Shown: positions 1 through 8,834, numbered from the stretch's first letter. The stretch: DNA of 64,000 nt from Paractinoplanes polyasparticus (GCF_019710575.1 NZ_JAHWFK010000001.1:744001-808000), one strand, 5' to 3'. Made by a program: numbers and translations. Notes: generated by a model from the letters alone, not told the origin.

Positions 1-1
1 G

Positions 2-298
2 CCGGAAAGCCTGGGATGCCTACTTTTCCTCGGTGGGGTGGTTCTTGCCGTCTCGACGTGGCGTCGCAGCGCAGGGTGGGAAATCTTGGGCCTGTGCCTG
101 CTGCTGACGTGGTATCTGACGATTGCGATCTCGTTCGGTGGCGGGCTGCTGTGGTGGCTGACCGGCGGGTTCCCGCCTGGCACCCCGAAGCCGGCGCCGT
201 ACAGCCACGGGGTTTACCTGCACTTGTCGTCAGTCATGGTGATCCACTTGCTGACGTTGCTGCGGATCCGGCGAGCCCGTCGGAAGGCGCGCCGGTGA
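2..298 (+). CDS. Small membrane protein, 5' end outside the window
   Basis: The frame is open from the first base, so the start codon lies upstream; 98 residues are visible. Three hydrophobic segments (about residues 4-19, 27-50 and 71-90) alternate with short polar links, and the tail is strongly basic. The TGA stop shares its A with the ATG of the next gene, which suggests an operon. Size and topology would fit a holin-like or conjugation-associated membrane protein, but no family is recognised. Confidence 0.7.
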   Translation, partial: PESLGCLLFLGGVVLAVSTWRRSAGWEILGLCLLLTWYLTIAISFGGGLLWWLTGGFPPGTPKPAPYSHGVYLHLSSVMVIHLLTLLRIRRARRKARR

Positions 299-756
299 TG
301 TGGTGGGCCGGCGACGCCCCGCCCGGGCCGCCCTCATGGCAGACGTGGTTGCCGACCGTGCTGGGAGCAGTGATCGCCGCGTTGATCGCTGCGGGCGCCA
401 CCGTCGTAGTTAAGCGCATGAGCCGCCGGCTCGACGAGGCCACCACATCGAAGACGGTTGCCGAGTCCCGTAAAGCGGAAGCGGAGACAGTCTCGGTGGA
501 GGTTGCCACAGCACGCTCGTTGATCGCCGAGATCAAGTCGATGATGGCCGATCAGCGGGCAGAGTTCATCGAGCGGGACACCCGCCGCGAGGAGCAGATG
601 AAGGAACTCTCCTCCCAGGTCGGGGAGAACCGGGAGCAGCTGCGGGCGGTCAGGACCGCGTTCGCTTCGCATGCCATGTGGGACAACGACGCTGTCGCTG
701 CGCTGCGCCAGCATCTGCCGTCGTTTCCGGATCCGCCGCCGGTGCATTTCGACTGA
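298..756 (+). CDS. Membrane-anchored coiled-coil protein
   Basis: A protein of 152 residues with one membrane helix at about 17-38 followed by a long charged helix rich in E, K, R, S and A (about 40-140) that should form a coiled coil. It overlaps the upstream stop codon by one base (TGATG); a GTG three bases earlier is also possible. The layout resembles small actinophage membrane proteins of the DUF2746 kind, which is a guess from shape only. Confidence 0.7.
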   Translation: MWWAGDAPPGPPSWQTWLPTVLGAVIAALIAAGATVVVKRMSRRLDEATTSKTVAESRKAEAETVSVEVATARSLIAEIKSMMADQRAEFIERDTRREEQMKELSSQVGENREQLRAVRTAFASHAMWDNDAVAALRQHLPSFPDPPPVHFD

Positions 757-807
757 CAGCGCAACAGCCGCCCTCTTCTTGAGCGGCCGTCGCGGGCCTC
801 GATTGTC

Positions 808-1083
808 TCAGGCGGGCGCCCGATCTACCGCCTTGCCGGTGATCTCGGGCCACATCTTCACTCCCCCGCGACGGTTGATCCAGGCCTGGATCACTTCGCA
901 GCCGTGCCGTTCGTCGCGGGCGAGCCACGCCATGTTGGTGCCGTGTTCGGCTTTCGCCACGAACCAGCGCTGATCGGCAAGCCGGCCGAGGCCGATGACG
1001 GCGTGGCCGAGTTCGCCGCGTTCACCTCGCACCCACCATCGGGTCACGGTGTGCGGTGACTCCGCCAAGTCGATGCGCTGCAT
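808..1083 (-). CDS. Hypothetical protein
   Basis: A small basic protein of 91 residues rich in W, R and H, with no membrane segment. The ATG at 1083 is preferred over a start further upstream because the extra N-terminal stretch would overlap the neighbouring rightward gene and looks unlike protein. It lies between two rightward membrane-protein genes on the opposite strand. No family is recognised. Confidence 0.5.
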   Translation of the reverse strand: MQRIDLAESPHTVTRWWVRGERGELGHAVIGLGRLADQRWFVAKAEHGTNMAWLARDERHGCEVIQAWINRRGGVKMWPEITGKAVDRAPA

Positions 1084-1127
1084 GCTTTTTCTTACCTGAG
1101 CGGTACGACAACTTCGGCTTGAAAACG

Positions 1128-1186
1128 TGCCGCCGCTTTTCAGGTTTCGCAGATCAAAGTTCAAATCCTCCGCCCTTGCGGCGGCA
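1128..1186. repeat. 9-bp inverted repeat before the holin-like gene
   Basis: TGCCGCCGC at 1128-1136 is mirrored exactly by GCGGCGGCA at 1178-1186, with a 41-base spacer that contains a GTTCAAATC string reminiscent of a tRNA T-loop. It lies 22 bases upstream of the ATG at 1208 and could fold in that gene's leader. No full tRNA cloverleaf can be drawn. Confidence 0.4.
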
Positions 1187-1207
1187 TTCACCCTGCAAGG
1201 AGCATCC

Positions 1208-1564
1208 ATGGACTCGATCGTTTTCCCGTCGCTGCCCACCTACCTGTTCGAGCCGTCACTAGCCGGCGTTCTGTCGCTGGCCCTGACGGTGATCCTGCCG
1301 CTGCTCGCCGCGGTGCTGATGCGGTCGAACTGGTCGGCGTTCAAGAAAGGCCTCGTGCTGCTGGCCATGGCCGCGGTGAAAGCTTTCCTCGAGGCCTGGA
1401 TCGGCGCCGTCGAGTCGGCTGAGGCGTTCGAGTTCCTGCGGGTGGCCTACACCGTCATCATCAACTTCGGCATCGCGGTCGTCTTCTACTTCGGCCTGCT
1501 CCGCCACACCGACATTCAGCAGTCGGCGATCAATTCCGGTGTGAAGTCGAAGCCCGGCGCCTGA
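1208..1564 (+). CDS. Holin-like membrane protein
   Basis: A protein of 118 residues with up to four hydrophobic segments (about 15-40, 47-65 and 75-100, with a short one at the N terminus) and a polar C-terminal tail. An AAGGAG ribosome-binding site sits 8 bases before the ATG. Size, topology and the neighbouring membrane-coiled-coil gene fit a phage holin or a small transport-associated membrane protein. No endolysin gene is visible next to it, so the holin call stays tentative. Confidence 0.6.
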   Translation: MDSIVFPSLPTYLFEPSLAGVLSLALTVILPLLAAVLMRSNWSAFKKGLVLLAMAAVKAFLEAWIGAVESAEAFEFLRVAYTVIINFGIAVVFYFGLLRHTDIQQSAINSGVKSKPGA

Positions 1565-1627
1565 CTCGGCGCGCACATAGATTCGCCGGTCCGCGTCCCT
1601 GCCCCCAGTGTGCGCCGACCGGCGTCA

Positions 1628-1670
1628 CCGCCCTACTCCGTGCGGCCCGCCAGCTGCCGGAGTAGGGCGG
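1628..1670 (+). terminator. Hairpin terminator
   Basis: A perfect 13-bp stem (1628-1640 with 1658-1670) and a 17-base loop, followed by a short T-rich stretch. It lies 63 bases after the holin-like gene and before the LPXTG protein gene, so it separates two transcripts. Confidence 0.75.
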
Positions 1671-1763
1671 TTCTCTGCGTTTACCACTCGACTGCGTGAC
1701 TGACCCCGGCCGATGAATGCGGCAGGGTTCGGCGCGATGCAAACGACTAGGGAGTTCCTGAAC

Positions 1764-2648
1764 GTGCGAAAGACAACGATCGTCGCCCTCGCCGCGGTGC
1801 TGGGTGTCGCCCTCGCGGCGCCGGCCGTCTACGCCACCACCCCACCGGTGCCCAGCCTCGGTGACTGCCCCCGCGGCTGGTACGTCAACGAACCCGACGA
1901 GGCGCACCGTAAGCCCACCCCCACCAAGGACGGGCTGGAGTTCAAAGGCAACCAGCTGATCCACCGCGAGACCACCGGCCTGAACACCAAGGATCTGAAG
2001 CCGGGCACGTACGTGGCCTCACCCAAGCCGGACCAGGACTCGTTCTTCAGCGTCGAGGTCAACTCCGGTCCGGGCACCTACGCCACCCTGCGCTGGAACA
2101 CGGCCACGGCCAAGTGGGAAATGACGACCGGCGGACAATTCTACGAGAACGCCGACCCGGACCTGCTGGTCGACATGCCGCCGATCAAGAAGTCCCACCA
2201 GGTGGTGTCGTTCGGGGTCGGCTACACCAACAGCCCGCCCGGGACTGTGACCACGGTCGTGTCCTCGGTGAGCTTCCGCGGGTTCACGTACGACCTGACG
2301 TGCAAGCCGAAGCCCGAGCCGACGAAGAGCTCGAGCAGCCCGACCCCGTCGCCGTCGGTGTCGACCAGCGCCTCGGCCAGCCCGTCGCCCAGTGCCAGCG
2401 TGTCCACGTCGGTGTCCCCGTCGGCGAGCTCGAGCGCGAGTGTCAGCCCGAGCGCCACGGCCACCAGTACGCCGCCGGCCGTCACTGCGGCGCCAGGCGA
2501 GGGTGGCGGTTCCGGATCTGAGGGTGGCGGCCTGCCAGTGACCGGGCCCGCCGGGATGGTTATTGCCGGTGGTGCGGTGGTCCTGCTTGCCGGCGGCATC
2601 ATCCTGCTGATCGCTGTGCGACGCCGCCGGACCCGATTCACGGCCTGA
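1764..2648 (+). CDS. LPXTG-type cell-wall-anchored surface protein
   Basis: A protein of 294 residues. It has a signal peptide (Arg-Lys then a hydrophobic stretch ending in AVYA, about residues 1-25), a folded domain to about 185, a Ser/Thr/Pro-rich wall-spanning linker (about 190-250), the sortase motif LPVTG, a membrane helix and a final RRRR cluster. Sortase would cut the motif and attach the protein to peptidoglycan. The GTG at 1764 is chosen because AGGGAG lies 9 bases before it and the signal peptide starts there. It is flanked by terminators and so transcribed alone. It may act in cell-cell contact during mating or alter the host surface; that is inference. Confidence 0.85.
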   Translation: MRKTTIVALAAVLGVALAAPAVYATTPPVPSLGDCPRGWYVNEPDEAHRKPTPTKDGLEFKGNQLIHRETTGLNTKDLKPGTYVASPKPDQDSFFSVEVNSGPGTYATLRWNTATAKWEMTTGGQFYENADPDLLVDMPPIKKSHQVVSFGVGYTNSPPGTVTTVVSSVSFRGFTYDLTCKPKPEPTKSSSSPTPSPSVSTSASASPSPSASVSTSVSPSASSSASVSPSATATSTPPAVTAAPGEGGGSGSEGGGLPVTGPAGMVIAGGAVVLLAGGIILLIAVRRRRTRFTA

Positions 2649-2671
2649 CCCGACGACCGCCTGAACGCAAA

Positions 2672-2706
2672 GCGCCGCCCCTCAATGCGAGGGGCGGCGC
2701 CTTTTT
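2672..2706 (+). terminator. Rho-independent terminator
   Basis: A 12-bp GC-rich stem (2672-2683 with 2689-2700), a 5-base loop AATGC and a run of five T. It ends the LPXTG protein transcript. Confidence 0.9.
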
Positions 2707-2793
2707 CTATTGAGCCCGTTCCAGGGGACCGACTGCGACGGTACCGAGACCGTCCCGTGGTCCGCCTCGGATGATCGGCGTACCCGGTAAGGG

Positions 2794-3078
2794 TTAGGCG
2801 TCAGTGCCGGCCAGGTCGAGCAGTTCAGTCAGCGCATCCCGGGCCTGCACGCCTTGGTCGAGGTCGAGTTGCAGGTGGGCGACGCCCATGTGGGCGATGC
2901 TCAACGCCAGGTAGGTGGGGCCGCCGGTGTGCTGCTCCAGGAACACGCCCAGTTCCCCTTTGCCGGCGTACCGGTTCCCGACCCGCAGCACCTTCGAGAC
3001 GTGCCGGTCCTGGATCGGCTCATGCCGGGCCAGGGCGCACCACGCTGGGCAGGTTGTGCGGGTGTCGAGGGCGGTCAT
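2794..3078 (-). CDS. DUF6907-family protein
   Basis: A protein of 94 residues with the hallmark CPAWC motif at residues 10-14, followed by His, as in the DUF6907 family common on actinomycete mobile elements. The role is unknown. The ATG at 3078 overlaps the end of the GIY-YIG-like gene by 4 bases, so it is the last gene of the leftward conjugation-like operon. A second family member lies at 17367-17642. Confidence 0.75.
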   Translation of the reverse strand: MTALDTRTTCPAWCALARHEPIQDRHVSKVLRVGNRYAGKGELGVFLEQHTGGPTYLALSIAHMGVAHLQLDLDQGVQARDALTELLDLAGTDA

Positions 3079-3776
3079 CGACGTTTCCTCTTCGACCTGC
3101 GCCGCTTCGGCTTCGACGTGAGGGAACGCACCAACAGCCAGCCCAGCAGGACAACAACGATCAGGGAAGGCAGCCCTGCCGCTGCGGTCGCAAGCGGATG
3201 CCACCAGGTAGTGAAGTCGAACTTGACCACCAAGCCGACCCAGCCCGCGATCGTCGACAGCAGCCAGCCGACCGGCCAGCCCAGCAGGTGCTTCTGCCAC
3301 GGCTTCCACGCCTGGCGAACCCGCACGGCTGGCTGCGAACGGTAGCCGTACGCCTGCGGCTGATACTCGGTCGGCTCCCAATGCGGCTCGCCGCGGCGGT
3401 CATCACGGGCGTGGCGCTGCTCCTTCAACGTGTACTTCGGGATCCGGTGCGGGTTGTCCTCGTTCAGCAGGTAGTTCAGGCGGGGGCGCTGCTCGAGCGG
3501 AACGTCCTGGATGAACCGGCGTTCCATCTCGTCGAGCTCGGTGTCGGTGCACCAGCCCTCCCACAGCACCCGAGGTGATCCGACGATCAGGTCGGCGAAG
3601 GCCTGCGAGTCGCGGTGCTGGTTCTCCCGGGCGCGGCGCTTCTGCCGGGACTGGCCGACGTAGTCGCCATCCACGATCACCGGTGCGCCTGCCATCCACG
3701 AGTCGTGATCGATGACGTCGATGCCGTAAATCTGGCCCCAGCGCAGGTCAGTGCGCGGGGGCATCGTCGCGGTCAC
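3075..3776 (-). CDS. GIY-YIG-like nuclease with C-terminal membrane helices
   Basis: A protein of 233 residues. The N-terminal half has GIY-YIG features: QIYGI near residue 15, YVGQS near 40, a basic RxxQHR stretch, a Glu-rich helix (ELDEMERRF) and a late Asn. Two hydrophobic segments follow (about 168-188 and 198-218), then a highly basic tail. Such a nuclease might nick or process DNA at the membrane during transfer. GTG at 3776 gives the longest form; ATG at 3764 is an alternative. It sits just downstream of the TraB-like gene, with one small opposed gene between them. Confidence 0.6.
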   Translation of the reverse strand: MTATMPPRTDLRWGQIYGIDVIDHDSWMAGAPVIVDGDYVGQSRQKRRARENQHRDSQAFADLIVGSPRVLWEGWCTDTELDEMERRFIQDVPLEQRPRLNYLLNEDNPHRIPKYTLKEQRHARDDRRGEPHWEPTEYQPQAYGYRSQPAVRVRQAWKPWQKHLLGWPVGWLLSTIAGWVGLVVKFDFTTWWHPLATAAAGLPSLIVVVLLGWLLVRSLTSKPKRRRSKRKRR

Positions 3777-3814
3777 GACTGGACCCGCCGTGCTCGATCC
3801 GTCACCATGTGGTC

Positions 3815-4054
3815 ATGAAGGTGACCGTGTACGACGTTGACCAGCCCGATCGTGAGATCGACGGCAAGTACACCATCGACACCACCCTCGGCGCGCCCAT
3901 GATCGGCGACGAACTGTTCGTCGGCGAACGCGACTACAACCCCGACAAGCCGCTCTTTGCTGGAGTGGTCCGGCGTCGCAGCTGGCGGATCTTCAGTAAC
4001 GCCCCTCACGGGGGCGAACTCCGCCTGTGGATTCAACGCCAAACCAAGCCCTGA
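3815..4054 (+). CDS. Hypothetical protein opposing the transfer operon
   Basis: A protein of 79 residues with a beta-rich pattern ending in a basic stretch. It is transcribed against its neighbours, and the ATG at 3815 lies only 38 bases from the start of the GIY-YIG-like gene, so the two share a divergent promoter. No good ribosome-binding site is seen, so it may be read from a leaderless transcript. No family is recognised. Confidence 0.55.
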   Translation: MKVTVYDVDQPDREIDGKYTIDTTLGAPMIGDELFVGERDYNPDKPLFAGVVRRRSWRIFSNAPHGGELRLWIQRQTKP

Positions 4055-4056
4055 CC

Positions 4057-6444
4057 TCACCCCTGCACCTCCAGCGGCAGTGGCTGCTGACGAGCGGCGT
4101 CGGGTACCTCGTACACGCCTTTCGCCACCCGCCGGATCGCGCCGTCAGCGATCAGATCGCTGAGGTAGGTGCTGACCGTGTTCGCCGCCACCTCGCCCTT
4201 CAGCCTGTCCACGACAGCGCCCTTCTCCGCCGAACCTTTCTCGATCGTCAGGTCGCGGCAGGCAGCTAAAACCTTGTCCCGCGCCGTGCTCGAGGCAGGC
4301 GGCGCCGCGGACTGCTGGCCGGCCGTGTCTACGGCAACCGTTGTGGAGGCCTGCTCAATGAGCTCCAGCGCCCGGCCGCCGGGGAGGATGTCGGCGTCGC
4401 TGCGCCCCTGCTGCAGCAGGCGCATCGCCCGTTCCTTGCGGTCGCCCCACAGAACCCCGGACTCCTCCTGCGCCTCCGCGCTGAACTGGCCAGGGCACAC
4501 CGACGGGTCGCCAGCCGGGTTGACCAGCCACTTCTCCATCTTCTCGCCCGTGTAGTCGGCGCGGCCGTACACGTCCCGGCCGTTCAAGCCCTGCAGGAAC
4601 ATCAGCCCGGCGGTGGTCTCCCCCGCCGCGCACGTGTTCTTACCCCAGGCCAGGGGCAGCATCGTCGGGTCGACCGGGACGTCACCGTCGACCGCGGACC
4701 GGCCGGCGATGTCAGTCATCGCGCGGAAGATCAGCGTCTGGCCGGCCTTCAACTGCTCCTTGATGTACGTGGAGCCGCCCAGGTTGTAAGCCGCCGGAAC
4801 CTGGGTGATCAGGCGCATCTTGATGCCGCACTTGCGAGCCTGACCGACGAGCATTTCCACCAGGGCGAGGATGTCCGGGTCGTCGATGTACGACTGGACC
4901 TCGTCCAAGGTGATGACCAGCAGCGGCATGGCCAGGGTCGCGAACCAGGTTTTGATGTTCTGCCGGGACAGTTCGTCGTTGCGGCGATGCATCTCCTTGA
5001 CCGCGGCCAGCAGCATCAGCTTGATCTCGGACTTGTCCCGGGCGAACCAGTCCACCTGATCCTTGAGCGCGCCGTACGACTGGCCGCCCTGCGGGTCACC
5101 AACCCAGTCCAGGACCAGCCCGTTGGAGTGCAGCGACGCCAGGATCAGCTGGGCGACCAGCTCCGACTTGCCGGAACCAGTGCAACCGGAGATCAGGTCG
5201 TGGGCGGCACCAGTCTTCGTCCACCACTGGTAGGACATCAGCTGACCGTCGTCGAACCGGCCGATGACCGACGTGCCACGCTTCCAGTCGGAGGCGGCCG
5301 GGCCGGTCCACAGCCGGGTCTCGGCCAGCGGGTTGTCGGGCTGCACGCGCAGCCAGCCGATCGACAGGTCGGATTCGTCGGCGGAGAACGACACGTCGGC
5401 GTACGTGCACCGGTAAGCGGCGGCGATACGTCCGAGCAGGTTCGGGCGGGGCTCGCGCATGTTGATGGAGCCCTCAACCTTCGCCGCGACCTTCGCCGAC
5501 CAGTTCGGCAGCAGCGTCCGTTCGGACGCTTTCACTTCGCAAGCAGGTAGCCGCTGGAAGTCGACGAGTTCGGTGCCGGCGAGCGGGCCACCGGCGCAGC
5601 CGATCAGGGTGGCCCAGGTGGTGACGGCGCGCAGCTTCACCGGGTCCGGCGCTTGCACTGTTGCGCCTTCGGCAGAGGTGGCGGGAACGTGGACGGTCAC
5701 GTCGGCGCCGCGGTTGCGCCGCTGCTCGGCACTGTTCCACCACGTGCGGGAAGCGAACGCCCAGCGGGTCATCCCCAGCCCGGCAACGATCAGGCCCGGC
5801 AGGGTGGTGGCGTCGGTGGCGGCCAGCATGGTGGCCCACAGGCCGGCCTCACCGGCGCCCAGCGCGTACCCGCGGGCCTGCCGCTTCAAGGCGTCGATGC
5901 GCTTACCGGCTTTCTGGCCGCGCTCGATTCGCCCACGCTTGAGCGCGCGTGAGGTCAGGGTGCGCTTGGCGACAACGTAGGTGCCCGCGGCGAGCAGCGG
6001 CGCCGACAGGCCGGTTTCCAAACCCAGCCCGGACGTGTGGGCAGCAACGTCAAAAAGGGCACCGGCGGTAGGGATCAGCCACGGGGCGGCCGATCGGCCA
6101 TGCAGGCGCAGCGCTTCCCTCGCGGTCAGCTCAAGGCCGGACGGCCCTGCCTTCTCCGGTTCCAGCTGCTTGCCGTGGGACTGGCAGAACGGCTTAGTGG
6201 CCTCAGGTAGCAGCCACTCCTTGGTGGCGCAACGCTCCTTCCCGCCACCGTTGACGGTCTTCATGTGCGGGCACTGGTGCAGAACGTGCGCGGTGCGACG
6301 CTCATTCTCGTCAACCGGAACCGGGGTCACCGACCTCTGCGGGATCCCCTTGTCGTCGAGGTAGATGCGCGACATTTTCGCCGCACCGGCGGGCGGCTTG
6401 GTGGGAGGCGGCGCCGCTGGGCGCTGCGCAGTCGACGCTGCCAT
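4057..6444 (-). CDS. FtsK/TraB-type DNA translocase, main transfer protein candidate
   Basis: A protein of 795 residues. It has a Cys/His patch at about 58-90, two hydrophobic regions (about 120-160 and 196-232), then a RecA-like motor with Walker A GCTGSGKS at 420-427 and Walker B ending in LDE at about 508-515. A winged-helix-like domain lies at about 722-785, like the DNA-recognition gamma domain of FtsK/SpoIIIE. In actinomycete elements such TraB proteins pump double-stranded DNA between mycelia without a type IV relaxase. Its place after a chain of small membrane proteins and a DUF2637 gene fits a conjugation operon. The C-terminal wing probably reads a clt-like site that I did not find. 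Confidence 0.9.
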   Translation of the reverse strand: MAASTAQRPAAPPPTKPPAGAAKMSRIYLDDKGIPQRSVTPVPVDENERRTAHVLHQCPHMKTVNGGGKERCATKEWLLPEATKPFCQSHGKQLEPEKAGPSGLELTAREALRLHGRSAAPWLIPTAGALFDVAAHTSGLGLETGLSAPLLAAGTYVVAKRTLTSRALKRGRIERGQKAGKRIDALKRQARGYALGAGEAGLWATMLAATDATTLPGLIVAGLGMTRWAFASRTWWNSAEQRRNRGADVTVHVPATSAEGATVQAPDPVKLRAVTTWATLIGCAGGPLAGTELVDFQRLPACEVKASERTLLPNWSAKVAAKVEGSINMREPRPNLLGRIAAAYRCTYADVSFSADESDLSIGWLRVQPDNPLAETRLWTGPAASDWKRGTSVIGRFDDGQLMSYQWWTKTGAAHDLISGCTGSGKSELVAQLILASLHSNGLVLDWVGDPQGGQSYGALKDQVDWFARDKSEIKLMLLAAVKEMHRRNDELSRQNIKTWFATLAMPLLVITLDEVQSYIDDPDILALVEMLVGQARKCGIKMRLITQVPAAYNLGGSTYIKEQLKAGQTLIFRAMTDIAGRSAVDGDVPVDPTMLPLAWGKNTCAAGETTAGLMFLQGLNGRDVYGRADYTGEKMEKWLVNPAGDPSVCPGQFSAEAQEESGVLWGDRKERAMRLLQQGRSDADILPGGRALELIEQASTTVAVDTAGQQSAAPPASSTARDKVLAACRDLTIEKGSAEKGAVVDRLKGEVAANTVSTYLSDLIADGAIRRVAKGVYEVPDAARQQPLPLEVQG

Positions 6445-6481
6445 CTGCTTTCCTTCCCGATCGTCGTGTGGTGGGTGGCGG

Positions 6482-7507
6482 TTAACTGTTGCGGCGGTCG
6501 AAGTGGCGGGCCACCAGGCCTAGCAGCGGGATGGTCTCCGCCTTGCAGGTGTTCGCGCCGGCCTGCGCCGCGGCGATCGACTCGGCGGCCTGCGCGGTCG
6601 CGTCGACCACGTCAGACTTGGTGGCCAGCTGCACGACGCCGACGGTCTGTTCCCCAAGGGCGTGGATGCGCTTGCGGGCCTGCGCCATCGCACCGTCGTA
6701 GGCAGCGGTGGCCTGCTCGAGGTAGCGCTGGATGGCGCGGGCTTCGGCGGCGCCGGAGACGACGCCGGTGACGGCGGTCCCGTTCGTGCTGACGGCTTGG
6801 CTCATGGTGGTTCCTTCCAGTTCGGCGGCGGGGTGAGCAGTGCTGTCTGGTACGGGCTCTCCGACGGTGGAGGGCACATGTACTGGTTCGGTGCTGGTCT
6901 GGGGGTCGGGCTGTGGTGGGCTGTTCGGTTCGGGGTCGGGCCAGGTGCTGGTGTCGGGGTTGAAGGCGTCCGGTTCGGGGCGAGGGGTGGGTTCCTGATC
7001 GCCTTCGGGCCGAGGCGTCTCCTCGTCTTCGCCGAACAGCGGATGGGCTTCGCCCGGTTCGGGTCCGTGGCGGTATCCGCCGCTATCCGAGTCGTAGTCG
7101 TCAGCGTTGGAGCCAAACTTCTCGTCGTCGAACCCGTGGCCGGCGCGCCGCGTTCGCCACTTGCGGTTGCGCCGGTCGACCTCGTCATCGAACCAGTCAC
7201 GGACTTTGTCGAACCATGACTGCTTGCCGCTTTCACCGTCGCCGTGCGGCTTCTGGTCGCGGCGCCGACCGCGGGCTTTGTCCTGGTCGAGCCAGAAGTC
7301 ACGCCACAGGTTTCCCCACCATTGGCCGAACGCCCCACCGTGTGCCGGGTCGATCCCGGCGGCGTCGAGGCGGTCACGACGGGCTTTCAACGCCGGGGAT
7401 TCCTGTCCGTTCCAGGCTGCTGCGATCGCCTCGGCCGTCTCCCCCGCGATTTGCGGGATGTGTTTGACCAGCCAGTAGGCGAACACGCAGCAGACGAGGA
7501 ACTCCAC
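6482..7507 (-). CDS. Membrane-anchored acidic Pro-rich protein of the transfer operon
   Basis: A protein of 341 residues: one N-terminal membrane helix (1-20), a charged region with W-rich patches, a long Asp/Glu/Pro-rich linker (about 120-240) and a C-terminal helical domain. Inside the gene an ATG at 6805 with AAGGAA just before it could start a separate product of 107 residues consisting of the helical domain alone. It lies just upstream of the TraB-like gene. It may be a scaffold at the transfer site; no family is recognised. Confidence 0.7.
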   Translation of the reverse strand: MEFLVCCVFAYWLVKHIPQIAGETAEAIAAAWNGQESPALKARRDRLDAAGIDPAHGGAFGQWWGNLWRDFWLDQDKARGRRRDQKPHGDGESGKQSWFDKVRDWFDDEVDRRNRKWRTRRAGHGFDDEKFGSNADDYDSDSGGYRHGPEPGEAHPLFGEDEETPRPEGDQEPTPRPEPDAFNPDTSTWPDPEPNSPPQPDPQTSTEPVHVPSTVGEPVPDSTAHPAAELEGTTMSQAVSTNGTAVTGVVSGAAEARAIQRYLEQATAAYDGAMAQARKRIHALGEQTVGVVQLATKSDVVDATAQAAESIAAAQAGANTCKAETIPLLGLVARHFDRRNS

Positions 7508-7509
7508 GG

Positions 7510-7899
7510 CTACTTGCCCATCTGCGACAGCTGGCTCGAAACCTCACTGCCGCCGTTCTGGATCAGCCGGCCGGCGTCGTCGAGATTCGCCGCGCCCAGC
7601 ACGATCGCAAAGCCGAGGGCGAACGCCGCCCAGAAGACGGGCTTGTCCGGCTTCTTGTCGATGAACCAGTCCACGGCGATGATGCACGCGCAGACGATCA
7701 GGGCGGCGACGCCGAGCCACGACGCGGACTGCATCCAGTCCCCGACGAATGTGGCGAGGAACGCCAGGCCGGCGGCGAACGCCATGACAACGGCGACGTT
7801 CTTGGCGGACTTCTTGGATGACTTGTGGGTGCGGTGGGCGGCGAACAGCACGGCGGCGGCGATGAGCAGCAGGCCGAACCGGGCTCCGATTCCGAACAT
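7510..7899 (-). CDS. Small membrane protein of the transfer operon
   Basis: A protein of 129 residues with four predicted membrane helices (about 5-22, 34-53, 60-80 and 88-105) and a polar tail. GGAAG lies 7-8 bases before the ATG at 7899. Two bases separate it from the next gene. It resembles in size and position the Spd/plasmid-spread membrane proteins that work with TraB; function is inferred from context only. Confidence 0.75.
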   Translation of the reverse strand: MFGIGARFGLLLIAAAVLFAAHRTHKSSKKSAKNVAVVMAFAAGLAFLATFVGDWMQSASWLGVAALIVCACIIAVDWFIDKKPDKPVFWAAFALGFAIVLGAANLDDAGRLIQNGGSEVSSQLSQMGK

Positions 7900-7901
7900 G
7901 G

Positions 7902-8330
7902 TCAGTACTTCCTTCCGTACAGGTAGAGCCCGGTGAGGGCCGCGAGGGTGAGGTAGGCGCCGTAGCGGCGGGTGGGCCGGACCGCGCACCAGCGCAGCGG
8001 CCCGGTCAGGAATGTCGGGGTGATGGCGAGCAGGGCGAACATGGCGAGCCGGTCGGTCCAGTTCGACACGTGCCACAGCCCGCGCAGCAGGGCGTTGTTG
8101 AGGGGGACGCGTTTGCGGTCCACGCCGGAGGCGGTCCACAAGGCGCGCAAGGTCATCGGTTCGGCGGTCAGCAGCCACCATGAGGTGAACGCCTGCCGGG
8201 CACGGTCACCGCGCTTGATCTCACCGTCGGTGACCTTTAAACTCGCGCGCGCCCCCGCGCGCACCGCCGGGCTGTCCGCGATCCGGACCCCCTCGGTCAT
8301 CTGAGATCTCACTTCACTCTGCGTGTTCAC
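7902..8330 (-). CDS. Hypothetical membrane protein of the transfer operon
   Basis: A protein of 142 residues with a polar N-terminal half and hydrophobic segments in the C-terminal half (about 93-110 and 122-138). It overlaps the upstream gene by 17 bases. A basic patch follows the last helix. No family is recognised; context suggests a part of the mating apparatus. Confidence 0.7.
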   Translation of the reverse strand: MNTQSEVRSQMTEGVRIADSPAVRAGARASLKVTDGEIKRGDRARQAFTSWWLLTAEPMTLRALWTASGVDRKRVPLNNALLRGLWHVSNWTDRLAMFALLAITPTFLTGPLRWCAVRPTRRYGAYLTLAALTGLYLYGRKY

Positions 8331-8544
8331 GGTTGGTTGCCTCCTTCCGTAGTTCGTGGACTTTCTCGAGGACCCAGGCGTGGATCTCGGCGGTCAGGCC
8401 GGCCTGCCACGCCTCGGCGATCAGCCACCCGCAGGCGGCGGACAGCTTCTTGCGGCTCGTGTCAGCCGTCTTGATCCGGTCCTCGTGGTGATCTCGGCGT
8501 CGTTCGGCTTTACTACGGGCGCGTTTGGTGTTTGTCCAGGTCAC
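8314..8544 (-). CDS. Small basic helical protein
   Basis: A protein of 76 residues with a strongly basic N terminus (many R and K in the first 30 residues) and an amphipathic helical C terminus, without a membrane segment. It overlaps both neighbours (4 and 17 bases), so translation is probably coupled. It could bind DNA or the membrane face of the transfer complex. Confidence 0.6.
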   Translation of the reverse strand: MTWTNTKRARSKAERRRDHHEDRIKTADTSRKKLSAACGWLIAEAWQAGLTAEIHAWVLEKVHELRKEATNREHAE

Positions 8545-8834
8545 GACGCCCTCTCGAACCGGGTCGGGTGCTTCTGCCGCAGCTCACGCCCGGCGAGAGC
8601 GAACGCGAACAGCAGGGTCATGGCGATGCCGGTGGCCGTGGCCCACATGCCGTGAGCTGGGGTTTCCAGGACGGTGACCCCTGCGGCAAGCCAGGTGCCG
8701 GCTGCTGCGCCGGTGGCCCGGTCGGCCCACGGGATCCACGCGTTCACGGGGATCATGTAGACGATGGGACCGGGTGAGATCTCACCGATCTCAGTCCTGA
8801 CCGCGGTGGCCGGGCGGTGGTCGAGGGTGGTCAT
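8541..8834 (-). CDS. Small membrane protein of the transfer operon
   Basis: A protein of 97 residues with two membrane segments (about 42-57 and 64-82) and a basic end. The ATG at 8834 overlaps the upstream stop by 4 bases. No family is recognised. Confidence 0.7.
   Translation of the reverse strand: MTTLDHRPATAVRTEIGEISPGPIVYMIPVNAWIPWADRATGAAAGTWLAAGVTVLETPAHGMWATATGIAMTLLFAFALAGRELRQKHPTRFERAS

Noticed and set aside
1128..1186. A possible tRNA 3' end with GTTCAAATC
   Set aside because: No T-stem or acceptor pairing can be drawn around it; kept only as an inverted repeat.
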